Positions 27,514 to 36,280 of a DNA stretch of 64,000 bases are shown one piece after another (position 1 is the stretch's first letter; each line of letters opens with the position of its first letter). The notes under the pieces are model-generated. The model was not told the origin of the DNA, ran no database searches, and saw nothing but the letters and a program-made list of their open reading frames with translations. Source of the stretch: CAMCXE01 sp046347475 (GTDB lineage: Bacteria; Pseudomonadota; Gammaproteobacteria; Pseudomonadales; Cellvibrionaceae); contig JAXMGD010000001.1 of assembly GCA_046347475.1 (NCBI GenBank), positions 1,054,001 through 1,118,000 on the forward strand, written 5' to 3'. Made by a program: the position numbers and the translations under genes.

Positions 27514-30500
27514 ATGGGACGCGCATGGTTGTTGATTTGTATTATTTTTGTTCTTTCGGCCTGTGGTGAGGGTAAGCCATCGCGGGTGGATCAGTCTAAG
27601 GCGGCTCTTACCCCCGAGCAGATCAGTGCCCGTGAAGCGGAAAACCGCCAGCAGGCCGGTCGAGATCTAAATATTAGTAATCCTCAAAAACCCGCTGATG
27701 GTGGCCTGCGCGTTGTGGCGGGGGTGCCCTTGTTTAGCGACGCCAATTTACTGGTGGATGTGAATGCCGAAGTGAGTGGCACGGCCGAGCGACTCCTTTG
27801 GCAGCAGGTCAGCGGCCCGCAGGCGATTATTCTCGACCCCCACCAAGCCCGCACCGCCATAGTTGTGCCCGATGTGGTTCAGGCGAGCGAGTTAATTTTT
27901 CGCGTTGCGGCGGCTAACGGATCTCAAGTGGCCAGCGATGAATTAGTGCTGACGGTGCGCCCCCTGAGCAACCCCGCCAAGGTGGTGAGCGTTGAGCAGG
28001 AGGAAAGCCTAGGGAGTCTTTTATTCACCATCAAGCTTAATAAACCGGCGCAAACGGCGTTGAATCTTCGCTGTATTACCTTGGATGGCACCGCACAAGC
28101 CGGTTCTGATTATGTGGCGGTTGATCAATTAGTCGCATTTGCCGCGGGCGAACAAGAAAAAACCTTGCGGGTGTCGCTGATTAAAGATTCAGTTCGCGAA
28201 AAAAATGAATTTTTTAATCTGCAGGTCAGCGGCGGTGATGCGACAGAGGATACATTTGCGACGCGGGCGATAGCGGTTATTCGCGAAACATCTACCACGC
28301 CTGTGGTGAGCACGGAAAAACCTGTGGTTGTAAATACGGGTGTGCTGCAAAATCAACTCAAGGGCACGGCAGGTTTTGTGCGTGTACATATCGCCTGGGC
28401 CGATTCAACAAGCGCCTTAGCCCTATCGGTACAAGACCCGTGTGGTAATGGGTTGAGTGCTATGAATTCAGTCAGTAATTGTCAGGATAAATTGGGCCGC
28501 TATGAAGTATTTGATGGCGTGCCAGAGGCCAACATTGTTTGGGCACAAGCTCCGGTTGGCCAATATAATGTGCGCGTTAAACACGCGGAAGGCGCTGGCA
28601 GTGCTTATACGGCCAGTATTTTTTGGGGCAATAATAGCCGCGTGTTAAAAGGAGTTATCGGCAGTGGTGATGCTGAGGATATTTTTCAGTTTGTTATTAC
28701 TGCCGATGATGTAAAAACTACGTCCAGTTCTTCAAGCAGTTCGAGTTCTTCAAGCAGTTCGAGTTCTTCAAGCAGTTCTAGTTCTTCAAGTAGTTCTAGT
28801 TCTTCAAGTAGTTCTAGTTCTTCAAGTAGTTCTAGTTCTTCAAGTAGTTCTAGTTCTTCAAGTAGTTCTAGTTCTTCAAGTAGTTCTAGCTCTTCAAGTA
28901 GTTCTAGCTCTTCAAGTAGTTCTAGTTCTTCAAGTAGTTCTAGTTCTTCAAGTAGTTCTAGTTCTTCAAGTAGTTCTAGTTCTTCAAGTAGTTCCAGTTC
29001 TTCGAGCAGTTCTAGTTCGTCGAGTAGTTCTAGTTCTTCGAGTAGTTCTAGCTCTTCGAGCAGTTCTAGTTCGTCGAGTAGTTCTAGCTCTTCGAGCAGT
29101 TCCAGTTCTTCGAGCAGTTCCAGTTCTTCGAGCAGTTCTAGTTCTTCAAGCAGTTCAGGCTTGGTGTTGCCTGAGAATTTTATTGGCGGTGAGCGCTTAA
29201 GTGTTGCGTCTACTTTAGTGCCCAAAGCGAATTATTCGCTGGCGGCCATGCATGATTTAGCTGCGGATCCTTCCGCTTACCAAGGCTTTACACCCGCCAA
29301 TGGCGAAATAAAGGGTGAATTTACGATTGGTTTAGATGCAGTTTATCAAATTGATGGTTTTGCACTCTGGAACGATATCAATGCACATGGCGAAGGCGTT
29401 AAAAATTACACACTGCGATTTTTCGATGAGTTTGGGAATCTGCTGAGTGAGCAACAGGGTGTTGGCTCCGCGGGTGATCCGGCCAGTAGTCTTGATAGAG
29501 GTTATAGCCTGCAGCGGTTCGATAACCTCATTAATGGGGTGGCCAAAATTGAATTTGTGGTGCTGGATTCTTACACCAACCTAGAAATCCGTGAAATAGG
29601 CTTTACCGGAGCAAAAGAGCGCAGTTTGGGTTTCCCAGCGCAATTTATTGGATTCCCGCATATTAAAGCGAGCACTAACCTGGCGGCAGAGAATCCCTAT
29701 GTAATCGGTCAGATTGCCGATGGCGTTTTATACGAGACCAGCGCAAATCCAGCTCGCATTTTTAATGGCTTTACCACCAATGCTCCAGAGGGTGAAATTC
29801 AATTAGCGCTCGATAAAACCTATGTATTAACCGGGTTTGAACTTTGGAACGATGTAAATGTGCTCGCTGAAGGTGTTGCACAATTTCGCCTCTTATTCTG
29901 GGGCGCCAATAATGAATCACTGGGCGAGACGAAAATTTTTAATGTCAGCCCCGGTAAGAAGGAAAGTTCACATTTTGATTTTAACCCTGTAGCAGGTGTT
30001 GCGCGTGTAACACTGCAGGTAGTGTCTTCACTGTATGTGGAAAACAGCACCTACAAGCAGCGCATTGAAATACGTGAGCTGGGCTTTATAGGTGTGGAAG
30101 ATCAGCCGGGCATTAAGATTACCGGCGAAACGGGCAATGCCCAAGGCATCAGTGTTTCGGGTGTGGTGAACTGGGGCGCCGACGCAGCTTATGCATCCGT
30201 ACAGGCTAAATTAGAGGGCGAGCCGTTAAATTTGGCAGACCACGCGGTGCAATTTATTAGCGCTCCCGGTGCCAGCTGGCAGCAAGCGCTGGCGACGGCG
30301 AAACAGCGCTTAGACGCTACCTGGCACCCCGCCACTATCACCTCCAGCGAAGAGCAACGATTAATAACGGGGTTGTTGGATGCCAGGCAAGTGTTCGGCC
30401 AGGTATATTTAGGTGCCTACATAAGCGCTGGCGACACTAATTCATCATTTACGGCGCAGTGGATTAACGGTGAACCCTGGTTATTTAGCGCCTGGGGCAT

Positions 30501-31434
30501 TACCGATGGAATTGCGGAGCCTTCGGATGCGGCGAATAATCATTATCTAACGCTGCGCAATGATGGCGTTAAATGGTCTTGGAATGATTTTAATCCGCAG
30601 ACTGAAATGAGCAGTGTGCAGGGCATTTTGATGGAACGATCCGCGCCAGCTGTGTCTGTGCGGCAGCTGGCGCCCTTAACGGAATTTACTCTATTTATTC
30701 CCAACGCTGCAGCTCAGGGCAATCGGTTAGAGCTCTCGTTCCTTGACGGTAACGGACGGGCGCTACAAGCCGTCTATAACCTTAAAAAAACCTCTGTGCC
30801 CGCCGTTGTTTTGGATAAGACCACAGACTTGTTCAGCACCGGCAGTTTTGGTTTAAAAGGTGTGATAGGCGCGGGATATAAATCGCTGCAATTAATAGCG
30901 AATAATCGGCCTTTAGCCTATAGCGAATATAAAATTGTGAATGAGCCCTTGGTTAATATCGATGCCATAACGCCGCCTGAAGGCTGGCATTTAGCCAGCA
31001 TTACCAGCGCCGCGGAACACAATTATTTAACCCAGTTGTTGAACGATACTATGCAGGAGAACCAGGTCGTACTGGGGCAGAGCGATCAATATTATATCGG
31101 CGGTATTGATATTGATGGCCAATGGAATTGGCTCAACCAAGAGCCGTTTATTTACCAACATTGGGCCGATGGCGAACCCAGTGGCGATGGCCGCAGATTG
31201 GTGCTCAGTGGTCGTCAAAATTGGTTATGGAATGATTTACCTGCATTGGACGGTAATTCGCGTGGTTATATTCTTGAGCGGTCAAGCGCATTACCGGATG
31301 TGATGGAGGGTGAATTTAATTTTGTTGTCTCAGGTGGTTTGGTGCCGGGTTTAAATGAGGTTATGGTTGAGACTAAAAATGCCACTGGCGCCCCCGTGCG
31401 TGAGCGAATTTTTGTTACCTATTTTGCCCCCTAA
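27514..31434 (+). CDS. Large surface lipoprotein: Calx-beta, 145-serine linker, discoidin-like and C-type-lectin-like domains
   Basis: Start ATG 27514 has AGGGGG just upstream and opens a lipoprotein signal (MGRAWLLICIIFVLSAC), giving about 1306 residues. In order: a beta-sandwich (about 70-150) and a Calx-beta-like domain (about 160-260), then a further domain to about 400. Next come 145 consecutive serines (bases 28723-29157), two related beta-sandwich repeats resembling F5/8-type-C modules (each with 'GF.LWND.N...EGV..' and 'IEIRE(I/L)GF.G'), and two C-type-lectin-like modules (QWINGEPWLFSAW...; WNWLNQEPFIYQHWADGEP ... GYILERS). Polyserine linkers are typical of Cellvibrionaceae secreted carbohydrate-active proteins. 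It probably binds glycans at the cell surface; no catalytic domain is seen. Confidence 0.85.
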   Translation: MGRAWLLICIIFVLSACGEGKPSRVDQSKAALTPEQISAREAENRQQAGRDLNISNPQKPADGGLRVVAGVPLFSDANLLVDVNAEVSGTAERLLWQQVSGPQAIILDPHQARTAIVVPDVVQASELIFRVAAANGSQVASDELVLTVRPLSNPAKVVSVEQEESLGSLLFTIKLNKPAQTALNLRCITLDGTAQAGSDYVAVDQLVAFAAGEQEKTLRVSLIKDSVREKNEFFNLQVSGGDATEDTFATRAIAVIRETSTTPVVSTEKPVVVNTGVLQNQLKGTAGFVRVHIAWADSTSALALSVQDPCGNGLSAMNSVSNCQDKLGRYEVFDGVPEANIVWAQAPVGQYNVRVKHAEGAGSAYTASIFWGNNSRVLKGVIGSGDAEDIFQFVITADDVKTTSSSSSSSSSSSSSSSSSSSSSSSSSSSSSSSSSSSSSSSSSSSSSSSSSSSSSSSSSSSSSSSSSSSSSSSSSSSSSSSSSSSSSSSSSSSSSSSSSSSSSSSSSSSSSSSSSSSSSSSSSSSSSSSSSSSSSSSSSSSSSSSSSGLVLPENFIGGERLSVASTLVPKANYSLAAMHDLAADPSAYQGFTPANGEIKGEFTIGLDAVYQIDGFALWNDINAHGEGVKNYTLRFFDEFGNLLSEQQGVGSAGDPASSLDRGYSLQRFDNLINGVAKIEFVVLDSYTNLEIREIGFTGAKERSLGFPAQFIGFPHIKASTNLAAENPYVIGQIADGVLYETSANPARIFNGFTTNAPEGEIQLALDKTYVLTGFELWNDVNVLAEGVAQFRLLFWGANNESLGETKIFNVSPGKKESSHFDFNPVAGVARVTLQVVSSLYVENSTYKQRIEIRELGFIGVEDQPGIKITGETGNAQGISVSGVVNWGADAAYASVQAKLEGEPLNLADHAVQFISAPGASWQQALATAKQRLDATWHPATITSSEEQRLITGLLDARQVFGQVYLGAYISAGDTNSSFTAQWINGEPWLFSAWGITDGIAEPSDAANNHYLTLRNDGVKWSWNDFNPQTEMSSVQGILMERSAPAVSVRQLAPLTEFTLFIPNAAAQGNRLELSFLDGNGRALQAVYNLKKTSVPAVVLDKTTDLFSTGSFGLKGVIGAGYKSLQLIANNRPLAYSEYKIVNEPLVNIDAITPPEGWHLASITSAAEHNYLTQLLNDTMQENQVVLGQSDQYYIGGIDIDGQWNWLNQEPFIYQHWADGEPSGDGRRLVLSGRQNWLWNDLPALDGNSRGYILERSSALPDVMEGEFNFVVSGGLVPGLNEVMVETKNATGAPVRERIFVTYFAP
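28723..29157 (+). repeat. 18-bp tandem repeat coding for 145 serines
   Basis: About 24 tandem copies of an 18-base unit AGTTCTTCAAGYAGTTCN, all encoding serine from AGY and TCN codons. Copies at the two ends differ by synonymous changes (AGC, TCG near both ends; AGT, TCT in the middle), suggesting internal expansion. The opposite strand is also open and would give a Leu/Glu repeat, which is an artefact of the composition. Confidence 0.97.
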
Positions 31435-31897
31435 GGCCTTGGATGCAGCAGGTGTGTTTTGCGCGGCTGCTGCATAAACATTGCGTTATTATCGTCTATA
31501 ACCTGTATTTTAGGTTTTTAACCATGCGCGCCTTAACCTAGCGTTTTGTGTTGCATTATTAATCCGGTACTAAAATCCGCCGGATTAATAATGCAGCCCC
31601 GTCATCCGGGCCGTTTTTTACCCTCCTTAACATCATTCTTTTATTTCCCGCATGTATTTCCCACCTGTTTATCCCCGCTTGAATCAGGTGAGCCCGCTTT
31701 TTAACGCTCTGTTTAGGACCGCGCACGGAATTATTTCCAGAATAGGGCGCGTGGTGCCAGAGGGCCGGAAGTAGTGAGCACACCCTAATTAAAAGCATCT
31801 AACAGAATGATATTTTGTATTAGCCTGCAAGGATGTATTCATGGCATTTCCGAAATGCTGCGAACTCATGATTCTTTGTTGTGCCAAATGGAGCGCA
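31435..31897. other. Intergenic region before the nif island
   Basis: No gene recognised. It contains an R2-type hairpin at 31556-31592 (ATTATTAATCCGG / CCGGATTAATAAT arms). Confidence 0.5.
31556..31592. repeat. R2-type short hairpin repeat
   Basis: ATTATTAATCCGG and CCGGATTAATAAT arms flank TACTAAAATCCG. Same family as the TTATTAACCCGGC hairpins at 39553, 51005 and 61176. Confidence 0.7.
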
Positions 31898-32033
31898 GTT
31901 ACTACCTAGGCGCCAGCAATGAATACACATCATTTCAGACACGCCGTGAATATATTCTAAGTAGGCTCGTCAAAAAGATCTGTCTTTTTGACGTTCTGAA
32001 ATGATGTCTATTCATTGCTTCCGTACAGCTAGT
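31898..32033 (+). repeat. Double-palindrome element R1, copy A (plus)
   Basis: About 136 bases. The left end is TTACTACCTAGG and the right end is TTCCGTACAGCTAG. Outer inverted arms (AATACACATCATTTCAGAC and its near-complement) enclose an inner CGTCAAAAAGA / TCTTTTTGACG hairpin and a single-copy spacer GTGAATATATTCTAAGTAGG. It lies upstream of the nifB NifA sites, with the CGTACAGC end facing nifB. Confidence 0.93.
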
Positions 32034-32180
32034 AAGCGTAACTTCCTCTTTTTTGCGCTCGGGACGGCATAGGTCGTTGGTGCAACATCCTTCTCGCACT
32101 GATTGACCGGCACTAAACATCGCAGGGTTAATACAAGTAGCAGAAGCCATTTTTGCACCGGGTGAATCGCACCTATTTTA

Positions 32181-32196
32181 TGTCGTAAATGCCACA
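32181..32196 (+). promoter_or_regulatory. NifA upstream activator site 1 of nifB
   Basis: TGT-CGTAAATGCC-ACA matches the TGT-N10-ACA NifA-binding consensus, about 120 bases upstream of the predicted transcription start. Confidence 0.7.
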
Positions 32197-32214
32197 AGGC
32201 CTGAGCGGCTTTGT

Positions 32215-32230
32215 TGTGTCAACCGCCACA
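32215..32230 (+). promoter_or_regulatory. NifA upstream activator site 2 of nifB
   Basis: TGT-GTCAACCGCC-ACA matches TGT-N10-ACA, about 87 bases upstream of the predicted start. Its spacer shares GTCAACC with the nifH site at 39977. Confidence 0.78.
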
Positions 32231-32282
32231 AACAGCGCCCCCATTCAATTAAAAACACAATAAAAACAGCTGGTTAAAAGTT

Positions 32283-32298
32283 GGGCATAGGCGTTGCA
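32283..32298 (+). promoter_or_regulatory. Sigma-54 promoter of the nifB operon
   Basis: GGGCATAGGCGTTGCA has GG (32284-32285) and GC (32296-32297) with 10 bases between them, matching the -24/-12 consensus. Two NifA sites lie upstream and nifB starts about 100 bases downstream. Confidence 0.85.
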
Positions 32299-32398
32299 AC
32301 ACCCCTTGTGCAGCAGTAACTGTAAACGCAGCCGCCGCCAGGGGCTGCCTCACCTTTTAAATAGTCCGCCCATAGCGGCGTGAATAGGAGTTCTTGCA

Positions 32399-33913
32399 AT
32401 GCAACTGACAGTGCTTGGACAAGATGAAAATAGCGCACCTGCAGCCAGCAGTTGTGCTTCCGGTTCCTGTGGCAGCAGCAACGACCAGATGACGGCCTTG
32501 CCTGATGCTATTCGGGAAAAAGTGCAAAATCACCCCTGCTATTCTGAAGAGGCGCACCACTATTTCGCGCGTATGCACGTAGCTGTGGCGCCCGCCTGTA
32601 ATATTCAGTGCCATTATTGCAATCGAAAATACGATTGTTCTAATGAATCGCGCCCAGGGGTAGTTTCAGAAGTATTAACCCCAGAGCAAGCGGTTAAAAA
32701 AACCAAAGCCGTGGCCGCCGCAATCCCACAAATGACGGTATTGGGAATTGCAGGCCCCGGTGATCCACTGGCCAATCCAACGCGCACCTTTGAAACCTTC
32801 CGTATGCTGTCTGAGCAAGCGCCGGATATTAAATTGTGTGTTTCCACCAATGGTCTTGCATTACCAGATTCAGTGGAAGAATTAGCCAAACACAATATCG
32901 ATCACGTCACCATTACTATCAACTGTGTTGATCCAGAAGTAGGAGCGAAAATTTACCCTTGGATTTACTGGAATAACAAACGCATTCACGGCGTTAAAGC
33001 TGCGAAAATTCTCATTGAACAGCAGCAAAAAGGTTTGGAAATGCTGGTGGCAAAGGGCATTTTAGTGAAAGTAAATTCGGTGATGATTCCCGGTGTAAAC
33101 GATGAGCACTTAAAAGAAGTAAGCCGCATCGTTAAACAAAAAGGTGCGTTTTTACATAACGTAATGCCGCTGATTGCAGAAGCCGAGCACGGTACTTTTT
33201 ACGGTGTAATGGGGCAGCGTGGACCTGAGCCGGAAGAATTACAGGATTTACAGGATTCGTGCGCAGGCGATATGAATATGATGCGCCACTGCCGTCAATG
33301 CCGCGCCGATGCGGTCGGCCTGCTCGGTGAGGATCGCGGTGAAGAATTTACCATGGATAAAATTGAAGTGATGGATGTAGATTATGAAGCGGCTATGGAA
33401 AAACGCGCTGTCATTCACGCGGGCATTTTAGAAGAGCTTAACGAAAAACAAGCTAAGCGAGAGCGCCTTGCCGCTGTGAATATGCCTAAACCTACTGACA
33501 CCATTGATAAACATCTGCGCCCAGTATTAATCGCAGTTGCAACCAGTGGTGGCGGCTTGATCAACCAACACTTTGGCCATGCGACTGAATTTTTAATATA
33601 TGAAGCATCGCCCAATGGTGTGCGTTTTATTAGCCACCGTAAAGTGGATCAATACTGTGTGGGCAATGATGCCTGTGGTGAAAAAGAAAGCGCCTTAAGC
33701 GGAAGCATCCGCGCGTTAAAAGGTTGTGAAGCTGTGTTGTGTTCAAAAGTTGGCTACGAGCCTTGGTCTTTGTTGGAAGAGGCTGGAATTATGCCCAATG
33801 GCGAACACGCGATGGAGCCTATAGAGGAAGCTGTTTTGGCGGTTTATAAGGAAATGATTGCCGCTGGCAAACTCGATACGCAAAGCCTGGTAGCTGAGCA
33901 GCTCACGGCTTAA
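32399..33913 (+). CDS. nifB: FeMo-cofactor biosynthesis radical SAM protein NifB
   Basis: NifB fuses two [4Fe-4S] units with a carbide and sulfide to make NifB-co (L-cluster), the precursor of FeMo-co. The 504 residues hold a radical-SAM domain with the CX3CX2C motif CNIQCHYC (Cys67, Cys71, Cys74) and extra cluster cysteines in CRQCRAD. A C-terminal NifX/NafY-type cofactor-binding domain begins near residue 375 (PVLIAVATSGGGLINQHFGH). A TAGGAG ribosome-binding site precedes the ATG. It heads a seven-gene set ending with bolA and is driven by the sigma-54/NifA promoter described here. Confidence 0.98.
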   Translation: MQLTVLGQDENSAPAASSCASGSCGSSNDQMTALPDAIREKVQNHPCYSEEAHHYFARMHVAVAPACNIQCHYCNRKYDCSNESRPGVVSEVLTPEQAVKKTKAVAAAIPQMTVLGIAGPGDPLANPTRTFETFRMLSEQAPDIKLCVSTNGLALPDSVEELAKHNIDHVTITINCVDPEVGAKIYPWIYWNNKRIHGVKAAKILIEQQQKGLEMLVAKGILVKVNSVMIPGVNDEHLKEVSRIVKQKGAFLHNVMPLIAEAEHGTFYGVMGQRGPEPEELQDLQDSCAGDMNMMRHCRQCRADAVGLLGEDRGEEFTMDKIEVMDVDYEAAMEKRAVIHAGILEELNEKQAKRERLAAVNMPKPTDTIDKHLRPVLIAVATSGGGLINQHFGHATEFLIYEASPNGVRFISHRKVDQYCVGNDACGEKESALSGSIRALKGCEAVLCSKVGYEPWSLLEEAGIMPNGEHAMEPIEEAVLAVYKEMIAAGKLDTQSLVAEQLTA

Positions 33914-33932
33914 AAATCCCTATCGCGCACGC

Positions 33933-33960
33933 TACGCAGCCTGCAGGGGCAGGCTGCGTA
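33933..33960 (+). promoter_or_regulatory. Intercistronic hairpin nifB-fdxN
   Basis: TACGCAGCCTGC and GCAGGCTGCGTA form a perfect 12-bp stem with a 4-base loop and no following T-run. It more likely affects message stability or relative expression than termination. Confidence 0.7.
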
Positions 33961-33986
33961 CTTCCCAAGGTGAAAGAGAGGTTTTT

Positions 33987-34265
33987 ATGGCTCTGAAAAT
34001 TGTTGAATCCTGCGTAAATTGTTTTGCCTGTTACGACGTATGTCCCAGTAACGCCATCTACCAAAGTAGTCCTCATTTTAAAATTAATCCCAAAAAATGC
34101 ACGGAATGTGAAGACGATTATGCGGTGCCCCAGTGCGCCAGCATTTGCCCCATTGAAGAGGCAATTTTAAGTGCTGATGGTTTGGCCATGAATCCGCCTG
34201 GCAGCTTAACGGGAATTCCACCCGAAAAAATGGCGGAAGCCATGCGTGAAATTCAAGCGCGCTAG
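33987..34265 (+). CDS. fdxN: Nif-associated 2[4Fe-4S] ferredoxin FdxN
   Basis: A 92-residue ferredoxin with two cluster motifs: CVNCFACYDVCP (residues 9-20) and a second set with a longer insert, CTECEDDYAVPQCASICP. The long second loop is typical of nif-associated FdxN. In Azotobacter, FdxN is required for normal NifB-co production and supplies electrons to NifB, so its place directly after nifB fits. An AGAGAGG ribosome-binding site is present. Confidence 0.95.
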   Translation: MALKIVESCVNCFACYDVCPSNAIYQSSPHFKINPKKCTECEDDYAVPQCASICPIEEAILSADGLAMNPPGSLTGIPPEKMAEAMREIQAR

Positions 34266-34274
34266 GAAATTGAT

Positions 34275-34745
34275 ATGAGTATTTACCCATTGCCGAGATT
34301 AGCGTTTTACGAAAAACCTGGTTGTAGCAGCAATCATAAGCAAAAAGCGCAACTTACGGCTATGGGTTTTGAACTTGAAGTACACAGTTTATTGAGCACT
34401 CCCTGGAGCCCTGCAGAATTAAAAAAATATTTTGCCGCGTATCCGGTTGAGCAATGGTTTAATCGGGGCGCACCTGCGGTAAAAGAGGGGCGCATAAACC
34501 CAGAGGCGTTAAGTTCGCACCAGGCGCTGGAATTATTTGTGCAAGAGCCGCTACTCATTCGCAGGCCGCTGATACGGACATTAAATGGTGATACACACTA
34601 CTGGGCGGGCTTTGATGTGCTGCAATTATTAGCCGATTTAGGATTGCCCGCCGAATTAGCCGCAACCCAGCCACAACTGGGGGAGGGGTGTAGTAGCCGG
34701 CCAGAAATCTGTGAGGCAAAGGCGCAGCAAGAGGCATCCTTATGA
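34275..34745 (+). CDS. nifO: ArsC/Spx-like nitrogenase-associated protein NifO
   Basis: A 156-residue thioredoxin-fold protein of the ArsC/Spx type. The N-terminal strand LAFYEKPGCSSNHKQK carries a single cysteine near residue 17 followed by SSN, and PLLIRRPLI near residue 95 is the family cis-proline region. A roughly 30-residue C-terminal extension has two cysteines. Same position as Azotobacter vinelandii nifO (nifB-fdxN-nifO-nifQ), linked there to Mo metabolism and nitrate effects. Its stop overlaps the nifQ start (ATGA), indicating coupling. Confidence 0.9.
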   Translation: MSIYPLPRLAFYEKPGCSSNHKQKAQLTAMGFELEVHSLLSTPWSPAELKKYFAAYPVEQWFNRGAPAVKEGRINPEALSSHQALELFVQEPLLIRRPLIRTLNGDTHYWAGFDVLQLLADLGLPAELAATQPQLGEGCSSRPEICEAKAQQEASL

Positions 34746-35332
34746 ATCAAGCGCTAGCGCGAGCCTGGGTACAAAGCCCTACGCTGAGCCAAAATGTCTC
34801 GCCAAATAAACGCAGCCCCGCCCAGTGGTTTATGTATTTATTGCGGTTAAATCGCCAGGGTGCTGGATGTTTGCCCCATTATTTAGGGCTTGGACGTTTT
34901 GAATTTGACGGCGTCATTTTAACGCTTGGCACAGGGGCAGACGGATTATCCGAGGTGCAGGTGGATGAGCGGGCGCAATTGCGTCAAGAATTGTTAGAGC
35001 TGCGGGAAACTGAGTGGCAAGAATTGCAGGCGTTGCTTGCGCACTTCTGCGCCAATGCTGAAGTAAAAATGCTGCACTTGGATGCGATTGTGGCCGCAGG
35101 TTGCCTCGGTGGCGACCACTTGTGGCGGGATATGGGATTTACCCGCCGCGCTGAATTAAGCGATTTTATGCAGCAAAATTTTCCGGCCCTTGCCGCATTA
35201 AATAGCCAGGATATGAAGTGGAAAAAGTTTTTATACAAACAATTATGTGAGCAGGGTGGCAGCTATGTATGCCGAGCGCCCAGCTGTGAACAATGCACCG
35301 CCTTTAGCGATTGTTTTGGCCGTGAAGAGTAA
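34742..35332 (+). CDS. nifQ: Molybdenum donor protein NifQ
   Basis: NifQ carries a Mo-Fe-S cluster and delivers molybdenum for FeMo-co maturation. The 196-residue protein has the NifQ core HLWRDMGFTRRAELSDFMQQNF and the conserved C-terminal cysteine motif CRAPSCEQCTAFSDCF (CX4CX2CX5C) that ligates the cluster. Four-base overlap with nifO and 24-base spacing to rhdN indicate one transcript. Confidence 0.96.
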   Translation: MNQALARAWVQSPTLSQNVSPNKRSPAQWFMYLLRLNRQGAGCLPHYLGLGRFEFDGVILTLGTGADGLSEVQVDERAQLRQELLELRETEWQELQALLAHFCANAEVKMLHLDAIVAAGCLGGDHLWRDMGFTRRAELSDFMQQNFPALAALNSQDMKWKKFLYKQLCEQGGSYVCRAPSCEQCTAFSDCFGREE

Positions 35333-35355
35333 CATGAATTTATGAGGAGCCCTGT

Positions 35356-36132
35356 ATGAGCCAGTGTACCCTTATCAGTGTGGCAGACGCTGAGCGTATG
35401 ATCCGCGATATGCCGGTATTAGTCTTGGATATGCGCGATTTTAAAAGCTATCAGGCCGGGCATTTTCCTAAATCAATCCACCTAAATGATTTAACCTTAC
35501 GGCAGCTGATCAAGCACACAGCTAAACAGGTGCCCATTCTTATTTATTGTGAGCATGGCCATCGCAGCCAGGATATGGTGCAAATATTTAGCACCAGCGG
35601 TTTTAGTAATTGTTTTAGCCTGGAAGGCGGTTTTGATAATTGGTTTCAAACCGTGCGAGCACCTAAGGCGCCCTTAAGTAAAACCCTGTGCCTGTGGCTG
35701 GCGCAAAACGGTTTTGATGTGCACAACCTTAATAAACGCACGTGGAATAACGAAACAGCATTAATCAGTTCTGCTCGGCAGGGCAATTACGACATCTGCG
35801 CTGAATTACTAGACGCAGGTGCAGCGGTTGATGCTATGAACCGTGATGGCAATAACGCGCTTTGGATGGCGTGTATCAACGAATCCTACTCCATTGTCGA
35901 TTTGTTGATTGAATACGATATCAACATTGATAACCAAAATGACAACGGTGCCACTGCGCTGATTTACGCCGCCTCCGTTGGTAATGTGCGTTTAGTGGAT
36001 ACACTGATTGCCGCAGGTGCCAATATTCATTTGGCAACCCTAGATGATTTTAATGCGCTTTCGGTAGCCGCAAATGTGGCAACCCTTAGTTATTTGCGCA
36101 GTTTTTGTATGCCCCTGGCGCGCACGGGCTAA
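35356..36132 (+). CDS. rhdN: Rhodanese-ankyrin protein RhdN
   Basis: A 258-residue cytoplasmic protein. The N-terminal rhodanese domain (about 5-105) has the active-site cysteine in IYCEHGHRSQDM (near residue 75) and GGFDNWF at its end. The second half (about 130-250) contains three to four ankyrin repeats (NETALISSARQGNYDICAEL, NGATALIYAASVGN). It occupies the same place as rhdN in the Azotobacter nifB-fdxN-nifO-nifQ-rhdN-grx5 order. Likely role: sulfur transfer or redox protection in Fe-S assembly for nitrogenase; the ankyrin part presumably binds a protein partner (inference). Confidence 0.9.
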   Translation: MSQCTLISVADAERMIRDMPVLVLDMRDFKSYQAGHFPKSIHLNDLTLRQLIKHTAKQVPILIYCEHGHRSQDMVQIFSTSGFSNCFSLEGGFDNWFQTVRAPKAPLSKTLCLWLAQNGFDVHNLNKRTWNNETALISSARQGNYDICAELLDAGAAVDAMNRDGNNALWMACINESYSIVDLLIEYDINIDNQNDNGATALIYAASVGNVRLVDTLIAAGANIHLATLDDFNALSVAANVATLSYLRSFCMPLARTG

Positions 36133-36280
36133 ATGATTAGCACATGTGTTTTACGTATGACTCTAAATTGCCTAAGTATTTTGTAGCTGGAGGCATGTGA
36201 ACATTTTTGCCGGAATGCATGTTAGTAATGCAAAAGCCGGTAATTAAAAAATATCCCGATTTTTTCAACAGGACATTCCT

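Noticed and set aside
28723..29157. CRISPR-like tandem repeat
   Set aside because: Units are contiguous 18-mers with no spacers and lie in frame within a coding sequence; no cas genes are in the window.
28686..29225. Minus-strand open frame rich in Leu-Glu repeats opposite the polyserine tract
   Set aside because: It is a by-product of the serine-codon tandem repeat; the plus-strand frame has a signal peptide, ribosome-binding site and domains.
31807..32004. Small plus-strand ORF upstream of nifB
   Set aside because: Most of it is made of the R1 repeat; no ribosome-binding site and similar accidental frames occur at other copies.
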